From Herbaspirillum sp. alder98 (GTDB lineage Bacteria; Pseudomonadota; Gammaproteobacteria; Burkholderiales; Burkholderiaceae_D), in the NCBI RefSeq assembly GCF_020179755.1, contig NZ_JAIUCY010000009.1:124001-188000 (forward strand): a stretch of DNA of 64,000 nucleotides. Reading direction: 5' to 3'. Positions 47,625 to 57,118 of this stretch are shown here, piece by piece. The position numbers and the translations under genes are program-made. How positions within the stretch are numbered: position 1 is the stretch's first letter; the number at the start of each line of letters is the position of its first letter. Below the pieces are notes generated by a model. It searched no databases. It worked only from the letters and a program-made list of their open reading frames with translations, and was not told where the DNA came from.

Positions 47625-48785
47625 TTACAACCGGTGGGTACGGTCATGGCGCAACATGCGCTGCGGCCATTCGGCGCGATGCCCGATGACCAGCACCTTG
47701 AACAACTCACCCATCTCGGCCGGCGAGATCAGCCTTTGCACGGCATTGGCTTGCGGCAGGTACTGCAGGCTTTGCTCGGGCGAGGTCCGCAACAGCAGTT
47801 CCCCCACTCCCGCATTGAGCAGGAAGGCGCCCTGGCTGGTGTAGGCCAGCACCTCCGCCCCCTCCTCCACGGCCGCAATCGCCATGGCGGTGAAGTCGAC
47901 GTGGGCTGTCACGTCCTGCAGGCCGGGAAGATAAAACGGATCGGGATGCGAATGGTGGCGATAGTGGCACATCAAGGTGCCCTCGGCGCGCTCGCCCAGG
48001 TAGTACTCGGCGGCCGGAAAACCATAGTCGGGCAGGATCGCCACGGCACCGTCGCCCTTGGCCAGCATGCGTGCCAGGGTGCGCATGAAGCCGATGGCCA
48101 CCGGCGCCAGCTCGGTCAGGTAACCGTCGGGCAAGTCGTCGGCTTGCGGGATCTGCGCCACCGGCAGGTCAGCCACGGCACGGTCGGCAAAGCAGAAGGC
48201 GCCTTGCGCATCGAGCGCCACGCCACGTTCCAGCCACGCCGGCCCGGCCTTCACCGCCAGCCGTACCGGCATCGCATCGAGCACTTCGTTACCGATGACC
48301 ACGCCCGAGAAGCTGTCGGGCAAGGCGTCCAGCCACACCACGCGGGAAGCAAAGTCCTGCAGGCTCTGGCGTTGCCGGTCGCGCAATTCACCAGATATTT
48401 CCACAATGAAATATTGTTCGGGCAACTGCCCGCGCGCCTGCAGTTCGCGCAGGATATCAGCCGCCAGCTTGCCGGTGCCGGCCCCGAATTCGAGCAGGAC
48501 GTTAGCCACAGCCTCGCCAGCGGCGATCAGTTCTGTCGCTAAATGCGCCAAAGTGGCGCCAAACAGCGGCGAAATTTCTGGCGCGGTTGTAAAATCTCCG
48601 TCTTTGCCCATTTTGGCCGCGCCGCCGCTGTAATAGCCGAGTCGCGGCGCATAGAGCACCAGCTCCATATAGCGCTCGAATGATATCCAGCCTCCCGCAG
48701 CGACAATGTCGCCCGCGACCAGTTGCTGGAGGGAGTGCGAGGCGGCGAGTGCGTCGGCGCCCGGTTCAGGTAGTTGCAGTTGCAT
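47625..48785 (-). CDS. SAM-dependent methyltransferase (MidA/NDUFAF7-like)
   Basis: A 386-aa class I methyltransferase of the DUF185 family, related to NDUFAF7, which methylates arginine of a complex I subunit. Start at 48785 (MQLQLPEPGADALAASH). SAM-site sequence is LLEFGAGTGKLAADIL; YYSGGAAKMGKDGDFTTAPEISPLFG is a family hallmark. It is divergent from the SDR/folB/ttcA genes. Confidence 0.87.
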   Translation of the reverse strand: MQLQLPEPGADALAASHSLQQLVAGDIVAAGGWISFERYMELVLYAPRLGYYSGGAAKMGKDGDFTTAPEISPLFGATLAHLATELIAAGEAVANVLLEFGAGTGKLAADILRELQARGQLPEQYFIVEISGELRDRQRQSLQDFASRVVWLDALPDSFSGVVIGNEVLDAMPVRLAVKAGPAWLERGVALDAQGAFCFADRAVADLPVAQIPQADDLPDGYLTELAPVAIGFMRTLARMLAKGDGAVAILPDYGFPAAEYYLGERAEGTLMCHYRHHSHPDPFYLPGLQDVTAHVDFTAMAIAAVEEGAEVLAYTSQGAFLLNAGVGELLLRTSPEQSLQYLPQANAVQRLISPAEMGELFKVLVIGHRAEWPQRMLRHDRTHRL

Positions 48786-48810
48786 GGGCCGTATTGTAGA
48801 ACTCATTTCA

Positions 48811-49611
48811 ATGGAAACCCAAGCCATCCCCTCCACTGCTCCCATTTTGCACGCTGCCACCGGCGTGGCGCTGGTCACCGGCGCGGCGCGCCGCATCGGC
48901 CGTCATATCGCCCTGGCCCTGGCACGCGCCGGCTGGGACGTGGTCGTGCATTACCACCGCTCGGCCGATGAAGCCGCCGCCGTGGTGCGCGAGATCGAAG
49001 CGCTGGGCCGCCGCGCGGTCGCCCTCCACGGCGACCTGTCCGACGAAGAACGCGTGCGGCAACTGGTGCCGGCCGCCGGGGACGCCCTCGGGCCCGTGAC
49101 CTGCGTGGTCAACAACGCATCCCTGTTCGACTACGACGACGCCGCCAGCTTCGGCCACCAGCGGCTGCTGCAGCACATGAGCGCCAACGTCGGCGCTCCG
49201 GTGCTGCTGGCGCAGGCGCTGTTCGAGGCCACGCCCGCCGGGGCCCAGGCGGTAGTCATCAACCTGCTGGACCAGAAACTGTACAATCCCAACCCCGACT
49301 ACCTGTCGTATACGTTATCCAAGGCCGCGCTGCAGAGCGCAACCACGCTGCTGGCACAGGCCCTGGCGCCACGCGTGCGGGTGGTGGGGGTGGCGCCGGG
49401 CATCACGATGATGTCGGGCGACCAGACTGCCGAGCAGTTTGGCGTGGCGCACCAGGTCACGCCACTGGGCAAGAGCAGCACGCCCGACGATGTGGCCGCC
49501 GCCGTGTGCTACCTGGCTGGCGCCGGCGCCATTACCGGCACTACCCTGCTGGTGGATGGCGGCCAGCATTTGCTTCCCCTTTCGCGCGACGTCATGTTCG
49601 TGGCGAAATAA
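48811..49611 (+). CDS. Pteridine-reductase-like SDR
   Basis: A 266-aa short-chain reductase from ATG 48811 (METQAIPSTAPILH). TGAARRIGRHIALAL carries the NADPH-binding Arg, and YLSYTLSKAAL holds the catalytic Tyr and Lys (YxxxK). TGTTLLVDGGQHL ends it. TGxxRRIG and folB downstream suggest a pteridine or dihydromonapterin/dihydrofolate reductase (FolM-like), inferred from motif and context. Confidence 0.83.
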   Translation: METQAIPSTAPILHAATGVALVTGAARRIGRHIALALARAGWDVVVHYHRSADEAAAVVREIEALGRRAVALHGDLSDEERVRQLVPAAGDALGPVTCVVNNASLFDYDDAASFGHQRLLQHMSANVGAPVLLAQALFEATPAGAQAVVINLLDQKLYNPNPDYLSYTLSKAALQSATTLLAQALAPRVRVVGVAPGITMMSGDQTAEQFGVAHQVTPLGKSSTPDDVAAAVCYLAGAGAITGTTLLVDGGQHLLPLSRDVMFVAK

Positions 49612-49630
49612 TCTTCTTTTTCTTCTGATC

Positions 49631-50026
49631 ATGCTCGCTCTGTCCCATCCTTCCCTGCAAGATTGCCGCCGCCTGTTTTTGCGCAACTACGAAGTCCTCA
49701 TCAACATCGGCGTGCACGAATTCGAGAAAAAGGGCGAGCAGCGCATCCTGATCAATGTCGACCTGTTCATCCCGCTGGCCGAATCGACCCCCAAGGCCGA
49801 TCTGCTGGACGAAGTGGTGGACTACGACTTCATCCGCTCCACCATCGCCCGCCGCATGGCGCAAGGTCACATCCATCTGCAGGAAACCCTGTGCGACGAC
49901 GTGGTCGCGGCCATGCTGGCGCACCCCAAGGTGCGCGCGGCACGCGTATCTACCGAAAAGCCCGATGTCTATCCCGACTGCGATGCGGTCGGCGTGGAAG
50001 TCTTCCGCGTCAAGCCGGGCAACTGA
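49631..50026 (+). CDS. folB: Dihydroneopterin aldolase
   Basis: A 131-aa aldolase of folate biosynthesis. It starts at 49631 ([22 protein letters not shown]). [20 protein letters not shown] contains the active-site Glu and [11 protein letters not shown] is typical. It is 20 bp after the SDR. Confidence 0.9.
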   Translation: MLALSHPSLQDCRRLFLRNYEVLINIGVHEFEKKGEQRILINVDLFIPLAESTPKADLLDEVVDYDFIRSTIARRMAQGHIHLQETLCDDVVAAMLAHPKVRAARVSTEKPDVYPDCDAVGVEVFRVKPGN

Positions 50027-50048
50027 AATCCACGTTGGGAAAACCATC

Positions 50049-51035
50049 ATGAACGACCGCCTCCATCCCGCCGCCGAAGCCGCCACCGATGCCCCGGCCG
50101 ACACCGCTACTGCCGCCGAAACCACCGGCGTGCGCCGTGCCGAAAAGATCGCCTACGAGAACAACAAGCTGCACAAGCGCCTGTGCCGCCAGGTCGGCCA
50201 GGCCATCGGCGACTTCAACATGATCGAGGAAGGCGACCGCGTGATGGTCTGCCTGTCGGGCGGCAAGGACAGCTATGCCCTGCTCGACATCCTGCTGACG
50301 CTGCGCGAGCGCGCGCCGATCAACTTCGACATCATCGCCGTCAATCTCGACCAGAAGCAGCCGAATTTCCCGGCCGACATCCTGCCGGCCTACCTCGAAC
50401 GCCTGGGCGTGCCCTATCACATCGAGAACCAGGACACCTACAGCATCGTCAAGCGCGTGGTCCCCGAAGGCAAGACCACCTGCGCCCTGTGCTCGCGGCT
50501 GCGGCGCGGCATCCTGTACCGGGTAGCCACCGAGCTGGGCGCCACCAAGGTCGCGCTGGGCCATCATCGCGATGACATCCTCGAGACCTTCTTCCTGAAC
50601 ATGTTCTTCGGCGCCAAGATCAAGGGCATGCCGCCCAAGTTGCAGTCGGACGACGGCAAGCAGATCGTGATCCGTCCGCTGGCCTACGTGAAGGAAGCCG
50701 ACCTGATCCGCTACGCCGAGGTCAAGCAGTTCCCGATCATTCCCTGCGACCTGTGCGGCAGCCAGGAAAACCTGCAGCGCAAGCAGATCAAGGGCCTGAT
50801 GCGTGAATGGGAAAAGAAATTCCCGGGCCGGGTCGACAATATCTTCTCGGCGCTGTCCACCGTGGTGCCGTCGCACCTGATGGATCGCGACCAGTTCGGC
50901 TTTGCCGCCCTCAAGGCCACCGGCCAGCCCGACGCCAACGGCGACATCGCCTTCGATGAAGAGCCCTGCGCTACCGGCAGCGGCGTCAATGCCAATTTCG
51001 CGGCCCAGGTCATCTCGCTGTTCCCCGCCGATTAG
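50049..51035 (+). CDS. ttcA: tRNA 2-thiocytidine(32) synthetase TtcA
   Basis: A 328-aa PP-loop ATPase with a [4Fe-4S] cluster. PP-loop SGGKDS is at about 70; the CxxC in [13 protein letters not shown] and a further Cys in IPCDLCGSQ match the family. It thiolates C32 of some tRNAs. Start at 50049 ([11 protein letters not shown]). Probably co-transcribed with folB. Confidence 0.94.
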   Translation: MNDRLHPAAEAATDAPADTATAAETTGVRRAEKIAYENNKLHKRLCRQVGQAIGDFNMIEEGDRVMVCLSGGKDSYALLDILLTLRERAPINFDIIAVNLDQKQPNFPADILPAYLERLGVPYHIENQDTYSIVKRVVPEGKTTCALCSRLRRGILYRVATELGATKVALGHHRDDILETFFLNMFFGAKIKGMPPKLQSDDGKQIVIRPLAYVKEADLIRYAEVKQFPIIPCDLCGSQENLQRKQIKGLMREWEKKFPGRVDNIFSALSTVVPSHLMDRDQFGFAALKATGQPDANGDIAFDEEPCATGSGVNANFAAQVISLFPAD

Positions 51036-51084
51036 CCTGACGCAGCCCCGCCCCGGATTGGCGATACACAACGTCTCACCATGC

Positions 51085-51111
51085 AAACCGCAAGCACCGA
51101 GCTTGCGGTTT
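51085..51111 (+). terminator. Terminator after ttcA
   Basis: A perfect 11-bp stem AAACCGCAAGC/GCTTGCGGTTT with ACCGA loop. The T-run is short. The remaining about 320 bp to rfbG shows no gene and must hold the promoter of the polysaccharide genes, though none is convincing. Confidence 0.65.
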
Positions 51112-51433
51112 GCCGACGCCCGAATGGGCAAAAGTAAATTGTTGTACAGGCCCTGCATATTCGGCGAGATTAGATATGAAATACCCTCCTGATCCTCGCT
51201 TGAAGGGCCGCCCCCCCATGGTCTAATCTGCCCATTACTGCATCTGCGCCACCGTACGCAGATGCAAGGGAAAACAACCATAATCATGTAGTCGTGGTTT
51301 CGCAGGGAAACGTGGTCCCGACACGAAAAATACCGGCAGGCTGGCAACCAGCGAGGTTCGCTGTCCACGTGGTTTCCATATTCCATCTCTGCACCCCTGA
51401 CGACTTTCTGCAATACGTGTATGAGGCTGCCTG

Positions 51434-52510
51434 ATGGCTAATTTTTGGCGAGACAAGCGTGTTTTTGTAACCGGGCATACCGGCTTCAAGGGAAGCTGGC
51501 TGACCCTTTGGCTGCACATGCTCGGCGCCAAGGTGAGCGGCTTCTCGTTGCCGGCGCCGACCAATCCCAGCTTATTCCACCTGGCTCGCCTGCAAGGCTG
51601 CGTGCAGACCACCACCGGTGATGTGCGTGATCTCTTGCATGTCAGCGAGACGATGGCGGCGGCCCAACCCGATATCGTCATCCACATGGCCGCACAGCCG
51701 CTGGTGCGCGAATCCTATCTCTCGCCAGTCGACACTTATGCCGTCAACGTGATGGGAACCGCCCACGTGCTTGAGGCCGTACGCAATACGCCCAGCGTAC
51801 GTTCAGTGGTGGTCGTCACCAGCGACAAGTGCTACGAGAACCGCGAGTGGCTGTGGGGCTATCGCGAAGATGACCCGATGGGCGGGCACGACCCTTACAG
51901 CAGCAGCAAGGGCGCGGCCGAACTGGTCACCTCGGCCTATCGCCGCTCATTCTTTGCGGCCAATCCTGATAATCCGGTCGGCATCGCCAGCGTACGCGCC
52001 GGTAATGTCATTGGTGGCGGTGATTTCGCGCCCGATCGCCTGATCCCGGACTTCATCCGCGCGCTCGAACGCGACGAAGCCGTCTGCATCCGCAATCCAC
52101 ATGCGGTACGGCCATGGCAATTCGTGCTGGAACCGCTATCGGGTTACTTGCAAATCGCCCAGCTTCTGTTCGAAAACGGCACCCAGTATGCCGAAGGCTG
52201 GAACTTCGGCCCGGCCGATACCGATCTGCAGACGGTCAGCCAGTTGTGCGCCACATTCAACCACTCGCTGCAGAAGAACGATGTGACGCCGGTCGAGGTA
52301 CGCCTTGAACCGGACGCCAACGCCCCGCACGAAGCAGCCTTCCTGCGCCTGGATATTTCAAAGGCGCGCCAGCGGCTGGATTGGGTGCCCAAGATGGAGC
52401 TCTACACTGCGCTCGAACTGACGGCGCAGTGGTATGGCGGCTACCTCAACAATGAAGACCTGCGTGCCTTGTCCGAGAACCAGATCGCGTTCTACCAGAG
52501 TCTGACATAA
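51434..52510 (+). CDS. rfbG: CDP-glucose 4,6-dehydratase
   Basis: A 358-aa extended SDR making CDP-4-keto-6-deoxyglucose. The family-specific N-terminus WRDKRVFVTGHTGFKGSWLTLWL, and SDKCYENREWLWGYREDDPMGGHDPYSSSK with the catalytic Tyr, identify it. GAGG precedes the ATG. It opens the rightward polysaccharide group. The matching cytidylyltransferase is 8 kb away on the other strand. Confidence 0.93.
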   Translation: MANFWRDKRVFVTGHTGFKGSWLTLWLHMLGAKVSGFSLPAPTNPSLFHLARLQGCVQTTTGDVRDLLHVSETMAAAQPDIVIHMAAQPLVRESYLSPVDTYAVNVMGTAHVLEAVRNTPSVRSVVVVTSDKCYENREWLWGYREDDPMGGHDPYSSSKGAAELVTSAYRRSFFAANPDNPVGIASVRAGNVIGGGDFAPDRLIPDFIRALERDEAVCIRNPHAVRPWQFVLEPLSGYLQIAQLLFENGTQYAEGWNFGPADTDLQTVSQLCATFNHSLQKNDVTPVEVRLEPDANAPHEAAFLRLDISKARQRLDWVPKMELYTALELTAQWYGGYLNNEDLRALSENQIAFYQSLT

Positions 52511-52541
52511 TCACCCAATCTCGAATCTGACGGATTGCCCC

Positions 52542-53552
52542 ATGAATATCCTCGTCACCGGCGGCGCCGGCTATATCGGTTCCCATACCTGCGTCGAATT
52601 GCTCAAGGCCGGCCACGAAGTCGTGGTCTTCGACAATTTCTCTAACAGCAGCCCCGAATCGGTCTCCCGCGTACAGCAGATCAGCGGCCACTCGGTCTCG
52701 CTGGTCAAGGGCGATATCCGCAACCGCGAGCAACTCGAAAGCGTGCTGCGCGAATTCAAATGCGACGCCGTGATCCACTTTGCCGGGCTCAAGGCCGTCG
52801 GCGAGTCGGTCGAGCAACCGCTAATGTATTACGACAATAACGTGGTCGGCACCGTGCGCCTGCTCGAAGCGATGCATGCCACTGGCGTCAAGACCATCGT
52901 TTTCAGCTCGTCGGCCACGGTTTATGGCGATCCGCAATACCTGCCGCTGGACGAGGCGCATTCGCTGTCGGCCAGCAATCCCTATGGCCGCAGCAAGATC
53001 GTCATCGAAGACATGCTGCGCGACTATCATCGCGCCCATCCCGACTGGAAGATCGCGCTGCTGCGCTACTTCAACCCGGTCGGCGCCCATGACAGCGGCC
53101 GGATCGGCGAAGACCCGGGCGGCATTCCCAACAACCTGATGCCCTATGTGGCGCAAGTGGCCATTGGCCGCCGCGAACAGCTTTCGATCTGGGGCGGCGA
53201 CTATCCCACGCCGGACGGCACCGGGGTCCGTGATTTCATTCACGTGGTGGACCTTGCCATGGGTCACCTGGCCGCGCTGGAAAGCCTGGACGCGCCGCAA
53301 TGCTTCGCGGTCAACCTGGGCACCGGCATCGGCTACAGCGTACTCGACGTGGTCAAGGCCTACGAGAAGGCGTCCGGCAAGCCGGTGCCCTATACCATTG
53401 CCGGCCGTCGCCCGGGCGACATCGCGTCATGCTATGCCAATCCGGCCGAGGCCAAGCGCAAGCTGGGATGGGAAGCCAAGCTGGGACTGGATGCCATGTG
53501 CGCCGATTCATGGCGCTGGCAGCAGATGAATCCTAACGGTTTCAAGTCCTGA
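52542..53552 (+). CDS. galE: UDP-glucose 4-epimerase
   Basis: A 336-aa GalE of the extended SDR family, interconverting UDP-glucose and UDP-galactose. NAD motif [24 protein letters not shown] and NPYGRSK (YxxxK) are canonical; the C-terminal [15 protein letters not shown] is typical. It is 31 bp after rfbG. Confidence 0.95.
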   Translation: MNILVTGGAGYIGSHTCVELLKAGHEVVVFDNFSNSSPESVSRVQQISGHSVSLVKGDIRNREQLESVLREFKCDAVIHFAGLKAVGESVEQPLMYYDNNVVGTVRLLEAMHATGVKTIVFSSSATVYGDPQYLPLDEAHSLSASNPYGRSKIVIEDMLRDYHRAHPDWKIALLRYFNPVGAHDSGRIGEDPGGIPNNLMPYVAQVAIGRREQLSIWGGDYPTPDGTGVRDFIHVVDLAMGHLAALESLDAPQCFAVNLGTGIGYSVLDVVKAYEKASGKPVPYTIAGRRPGDIASCYANPAEAKRKLGWEAKLGLDAMCADSWRWQQMNPNGFKS

Positions 53553-53566
53553 ATCGACGAGAGCCC

Positions 53567-54646
53567 ATGCTATTCGTGACCGGTGGCGCCGGCTTTATCG
53601 GGAGCAACTTCATTCTCGAGCACCTGGCGCAAAAAGATGCTGAACCGATCCTCAATATCGACAAGCTGACCTACGCCGGCAATCCCTACAATCTGAGCGC
53701 GGTGGCTGACGATGCTCGCTATGCATTCGTGCAGGCCGACATCTGCGACGAAATAGCCATCGCTACCCTGTTATCGCGCTATCGCCCGCGCGCCATACTG
53801 CACTTCGCCGCCGAAAGCCATGTGGACCGTTCGATCCACCACCCGGACGAATTCATCCGCACCAATGTCAACGGCACGTTCAACCTCCTCAGCAAGGCCT
53901 TGAAATACTGGCAGACGCTACCCGCCAGGGAGCAGAGCGACTTCAGGTTTCTGCATGTGTCGACCGATGAAGTATTCGGCAGCCTGGGTCCGCAGGATGC
54001 GCCATTTTCAGAAACCACCCCCTACGCGCCCAACAGCCCTTATTCTGCGTCCAAGGCGGCCTCGGATCACCTGGTGCGATCTTTCCATCACACCTATGGC
54101 CTGCCGACGCTGACCACCAATTGCTCCAATAACTACGGCCCCTTCCACTTCCCCGAAAAACTGATTCCTCTGGTCATCGCCAATTCGCTGGCCGGCAACC
54201 CGCTGCCGATCTATGGCGACGGCCAGCAAATTCGGGACTGGCTGTATGTCAGCGACCATTGTGCAGCCATCCGCACGGTGCTGGCGCGAGGCCAGGCGGG
54301 AGAGACCTACAATATCGGCGGCTGGAATGAAAAAACCAACCTGCACGTGGTGCACTGCCTGTGCGACACGCTGGACGAACTGGCGCCGCGCGCCGCAGGC
54401 AGTTACCGCCAGTTGATCACCTTCGTGAAAGATCGGCCGGGCCATGACCGCCGATATGCCATAGACGCCCGCAAGCTGGAACGTGAGCTCGGCTGGCGGC
54501 CGACGGAAACCTTCGACAGCGGCATCCGCAAGACCGTGCAGTGGTATCTCGACCATGAAGACTGGGTGGCGCAGGTACGTTCCGGAGCCTATCTGAACTG
54601 GATCCATAAACAGTATGGCGACCATCCGCCGGGGGCATTGATATGA
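53567..54646 (+). CDS. rfbB: dTDP-glucose 4,6-dehydratase
   Basis: A 359-aa RmlB. NAD motif [20 protein letters not shown] with the catalytic acidic residues and [15 protein letters not shown] (YxxxK) are typical. It makes dTDP-4-keto-6-deoxyglucose, the second step of dTDP-L-rhamnose synthesis. Stop overlaps rfbA by ATGA. Confidence 0.96.
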   Translation: MLFVTGGAGFIGSNFILEHLAQKDAEPILNIDKLTYAGNPYNLSAVADDARYAFVQADICDEIAIATLLSRYRPRAILHFAAESHVDRSIHHPDEFIRTNVNGTFNLLSKALKYWQTLPAREQSDFRFLHVSTDEVFGSLGPQDAPFSETTPYAPNSPYSASKAASDHLVRSFHHTYGLPTLTTNCSNNYGPFHFPEKLIPLVIANSLAGNPLPIYGDGQQIRDWLYVSDHCAAIRTVLARGQAGETYNIGGWNEKTNLHVVHCLCDTLDELAPRAAGSYRQLITFVKDRPGHDRRYAIDARKLERELGWRPTETFDSGIRKTVQWYLDHEDWVAQVRSGAYLNWIHKQYGDHPPGALI

Positions 54647-55545
54647 CAGACGTATCGCAGCCGGTCAAGCGCCGGGGCATCATCCTGGCCGGCGGCTCGG
54701 GCACCCGCCTGTATCCGGCAACGATGGTGGTGTCCAAGCAATTGATGCCGATCTACGACAAGCCGATGGTGTATTACCCGCTCACCAGCCTGATGCTGGC
54801 CGGCATACGCGAGATCCTGCTCATTTCCACGCCTCAGGACACGCCGCGCTTCAAGGATCTGCTGGGCGACGGCAGCCAATGGGGCCTGGATATCCAGTAC
54901 GCAGTACAGCCCTCGCCGGACGGCCTGGCACAGGCCTTTATCATCGGCCGCGACTTCATCGGTGACGATCCCTGTGCGCTGATCCTGGGCGACAACATCT
55001 TCTATGGCCGCGACCTTGAGCCACCGATGCGGGCGGCCAGCGCACGCGCCGAAGGCGCCACCATATTCGCCTATCACGTCAACGATCCCGAGCGCTACGG
55101 CGTCGTCGAATTCGACCGCCAGCGGCGGGTGGTCGGCATCGAAGAAAAACCGGTTTCGCCAAAATCCAACTTCGCGGTCACCGGCCTTTATTTCTACGAC
55201 AGCCAGGTGGTCGATATTGCTCGCTCGATCAAGCCATCGGCGCGCGGCGAGCTCGAGATCACCGACGTCAACCGCACCTATCTGGAACAGAACCAGTTAC
55301 AGGTAGAGCTGATGGGCCGCGGCATCGCCTGGCTCGATACCGGGACCCACGAATCGCTGCTGGATGCGGGCCAATTCATCGCCACCATCGAAAAGCGGCA
55401 AGGTCTCAAGGTGGCTTGCCCGGAAGAAATCGCCTATCGCCGCGGCTACATCGACGCCGCCCAACTGGAGCGTCTGGCCCAGCCGCTGAAGAAGAACGAA
55501 TACGGCAAGTACCTGATCCAATTGCTTACCGACATCAGCTATTGA
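54643..55545 (+). CDS. rfbA: Glucose-1-phosphate thymidylyltransferase
   Basis: A 300-aa RmlA, first step of the dTDP-rhamnose pathway. [18 protein letters not shown] and LGDNIFYG motifs are canonical. The start overlaps rfbB by 4 bp. Confidence 0.96.
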   Translation: MTDVSQPVKRRGIILAGGSGTRLYPATMVVSKQLMPIYDKPMVYYPLTSLMLAGIREILLISTPQDTPRFKDLLGDGSQWGLDIQYAVQPSPDGLAQAFIIGRDFIGDDPCALILGDNIFYGRDLEPPMRAASARAEGATIFAYHVNDPERYGVVEFDRQRRVVGIEEKPVSPKSNFAVTGLYFYDSQVVDIARSIKPSARGELEITDVNRTYLEQNQLQVELMGRGIAWLDTGTHESLLDAGQFIATIEKRQGLKVACPEEIAYRRGYIDAAQLERLAQPLKKNEYGKYLIQLLTDISY

Positions 55546-55554
55546 ATCCTATCC

Positions 55555-56100
55555 ATGCAGATCAACGCGACTCCCCTGCCCGGCGTACTGACAATCGAAC
55601 CGCGTGTTTTCGGTGACAGCCGCGGCTTTTTCTTCGAAAGCTTCAACGCGCGCACGTTCCGTGAACAGACCGGCATCGACGCAGCGTTTGTCCAGGACAA
55701 CCACTCCAGATCGTCGCGGGGCGTACTGCGCGGCCTGCACTACCAGATCCGGCATGCGCAAGGAAAGCTGGTACGCGTGACGCGCGGCGCGGTGCTGGAC
55801 GTAGCGCTCGACATTCGCCGCAGTTCGCCCACTTTCGGCCAATGGTTCAGCGCGGTGCTGAGCGCCGAGAATAAGTTGCAGATGTGGATTCCACCCGGAT
55901 TCGCGCATGGTTTCTCGGTATTGGAGGACGGTACCGAATTTCTCTACAAGACCACTGACTACTGGATGCCGGAACACGAACGCTGCATCCTGTGGAACGA
56001 TCCATCCCTCGCGATCGACTGGCAATTGCAGGACGCCCCCGTGCTGTCGGAGAAGGATCAGTTGGGCACCCTGCTCAATGCGGCCGAGGTGTTTGAATAA
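55555..56100 (+). CDS. rfbC: dTDP-4-dehydrorhamnose 3,5-epimerase
   Basis: A 181-aa RmlC cupin. GVLRGLHYQIRHAQGKLVRV carries the catalytic His and DVALDIRRSSPTFGQW is diagnostic. It follows rfbA by 9 bp. Confidence 0.95.
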   Translation: MQINATPLPGVLTIEPRVFGDSRGFFFESFNARTFREQTGIDAAFVQDNHSRSSRGVLRGLHYQIRHAQGKLVRVTRGAVLDVALDIRRSSPTFGQWFSAVLSAENKLQMWIPPGFAHGFSVLEDGTEFLYKTTDYWMPEHERCILWNDPSLAIDWQLQDAPVLSEKDQLGTLLNAAEVFE

Positions 56101-56128
56101 CGAAGACCCGATTAGGATTAGGAAATCC

Positions 56129-57070
56129 ATGCGCATCCTGTTAACCGGCGCCAGCGGCCAGGTGGGCGGCGAATTTCAGCGCCACCTGCGCGCCATGCCC
56201 AACCAGATCGACGTCATTGCGCCCACCCGCACCGAGCTTGACGTGGCGCAACCGCAGTCATTGCGCGCGATAGTGCGCGAGACCAAACCCGATCTCATCA
56301 TCCACCCCGCAGCCTATACGGCAGTAGTGAAGGCCGAGTCGGAGCCGGAGCTGGCACGTCGCGTCAACACCGAGGCACCGGCAGTGCTGGCCGAAGAGGC
56401 CGCCAGGCTGGGCGCCGCGCTGATCCATTTCTCGACGGACTATGTGTTCGATGGTCGCCACGACGGCGCCTATACCGAAGACCTGCCGACCAATCCACTC
56501 AATGTCTACGGCGCCACCAAGCGTGACGGTGAACTGGCCATCGCCGCCAGCGGTGCCGCACACTGGATCCTGCGCACCAGCTGGGTGTACAACCTGCACG
56601 GCAACAACTTCATGAAGACTGCGATCCGCCTGGCGCAGCGCAAAGAGGAATACACCATCGTCGGCGACCAGTTTGGCGCCCCGACATGGGCCTCGACCAT
56701 CGCCAAAACATGCTGCCAGATGCTTGCCGGCGGCGAGGGTGGCCGGGACCGGGTCAAGGCCACCAGCGGTATCTATCATCTGACGTCTGCCGGCGCCACC
56801 TCGTGGCACGGCTATGCCACCCTGATTGCCCGAGAACTGATGGCGCGCGGCGTGCCCACCGCGCTGAAAGGACTGGAGCACATTGCCCCGGTACCGACCT
56901 CTTCCTACCCGACACCCCCGGAGCGACCGCTGAACTCGCGCCTGGATTGCAGCAAGCTGGAGCGTACCTTCGGTATCGAACTACCGCGGTGGGATGAAGA
57001 CGCGCTCGCCTGCCTGGAGCAGATGATCACGCACTACGGCCTCGCCGAAGGCAGACTGCTGCCCGATTGA
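56129..57070 (+). CDS. rfbD: dTDP-4-dehydrorhamnose reductase
   Basis: A 313-aa RmlD, final step to dTDP-L-rhamnose. Start at 56129 (MRILLTGASGQVGGEFQRHL), with AGGA upstream. STDYVFDG and NVYGATKRDGE (YxxxK) are typical. It ends the rightward operon. Confidence 0.95.
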   Translation: MRILLTGASGQVGGEFQRHLRAMPNQIDVIAPTRTELDVAQPQSLRAIVRETKPDLIIHPAAYTAVVKAESEPELARRVNTEAPAVLAEEAARLGAALIHFSTDYVFDGRHDGAYTEDLPTNPLNVYGATKRDGELAIAASGAAHWILRTSWVYNLHGNNFMKTAIRLAQRKEEYTIVGDQFGAPTWASTIAKTCCQMLAGGEGGRDRVKATSGIYHLTSAGATSWHGYATLIARELMARGVPTALKGLEHIAPVPTSSYPTPPERPLNSRLDCSKLERTFGIELPRWDEDALACLEQMITHYGLAEGRLLPD

Positions 57071-57118
57071 CGTGCCCGTCGTCGGCGCTGTCACATGCCG
57101 ACGACGAAGAAACGATTT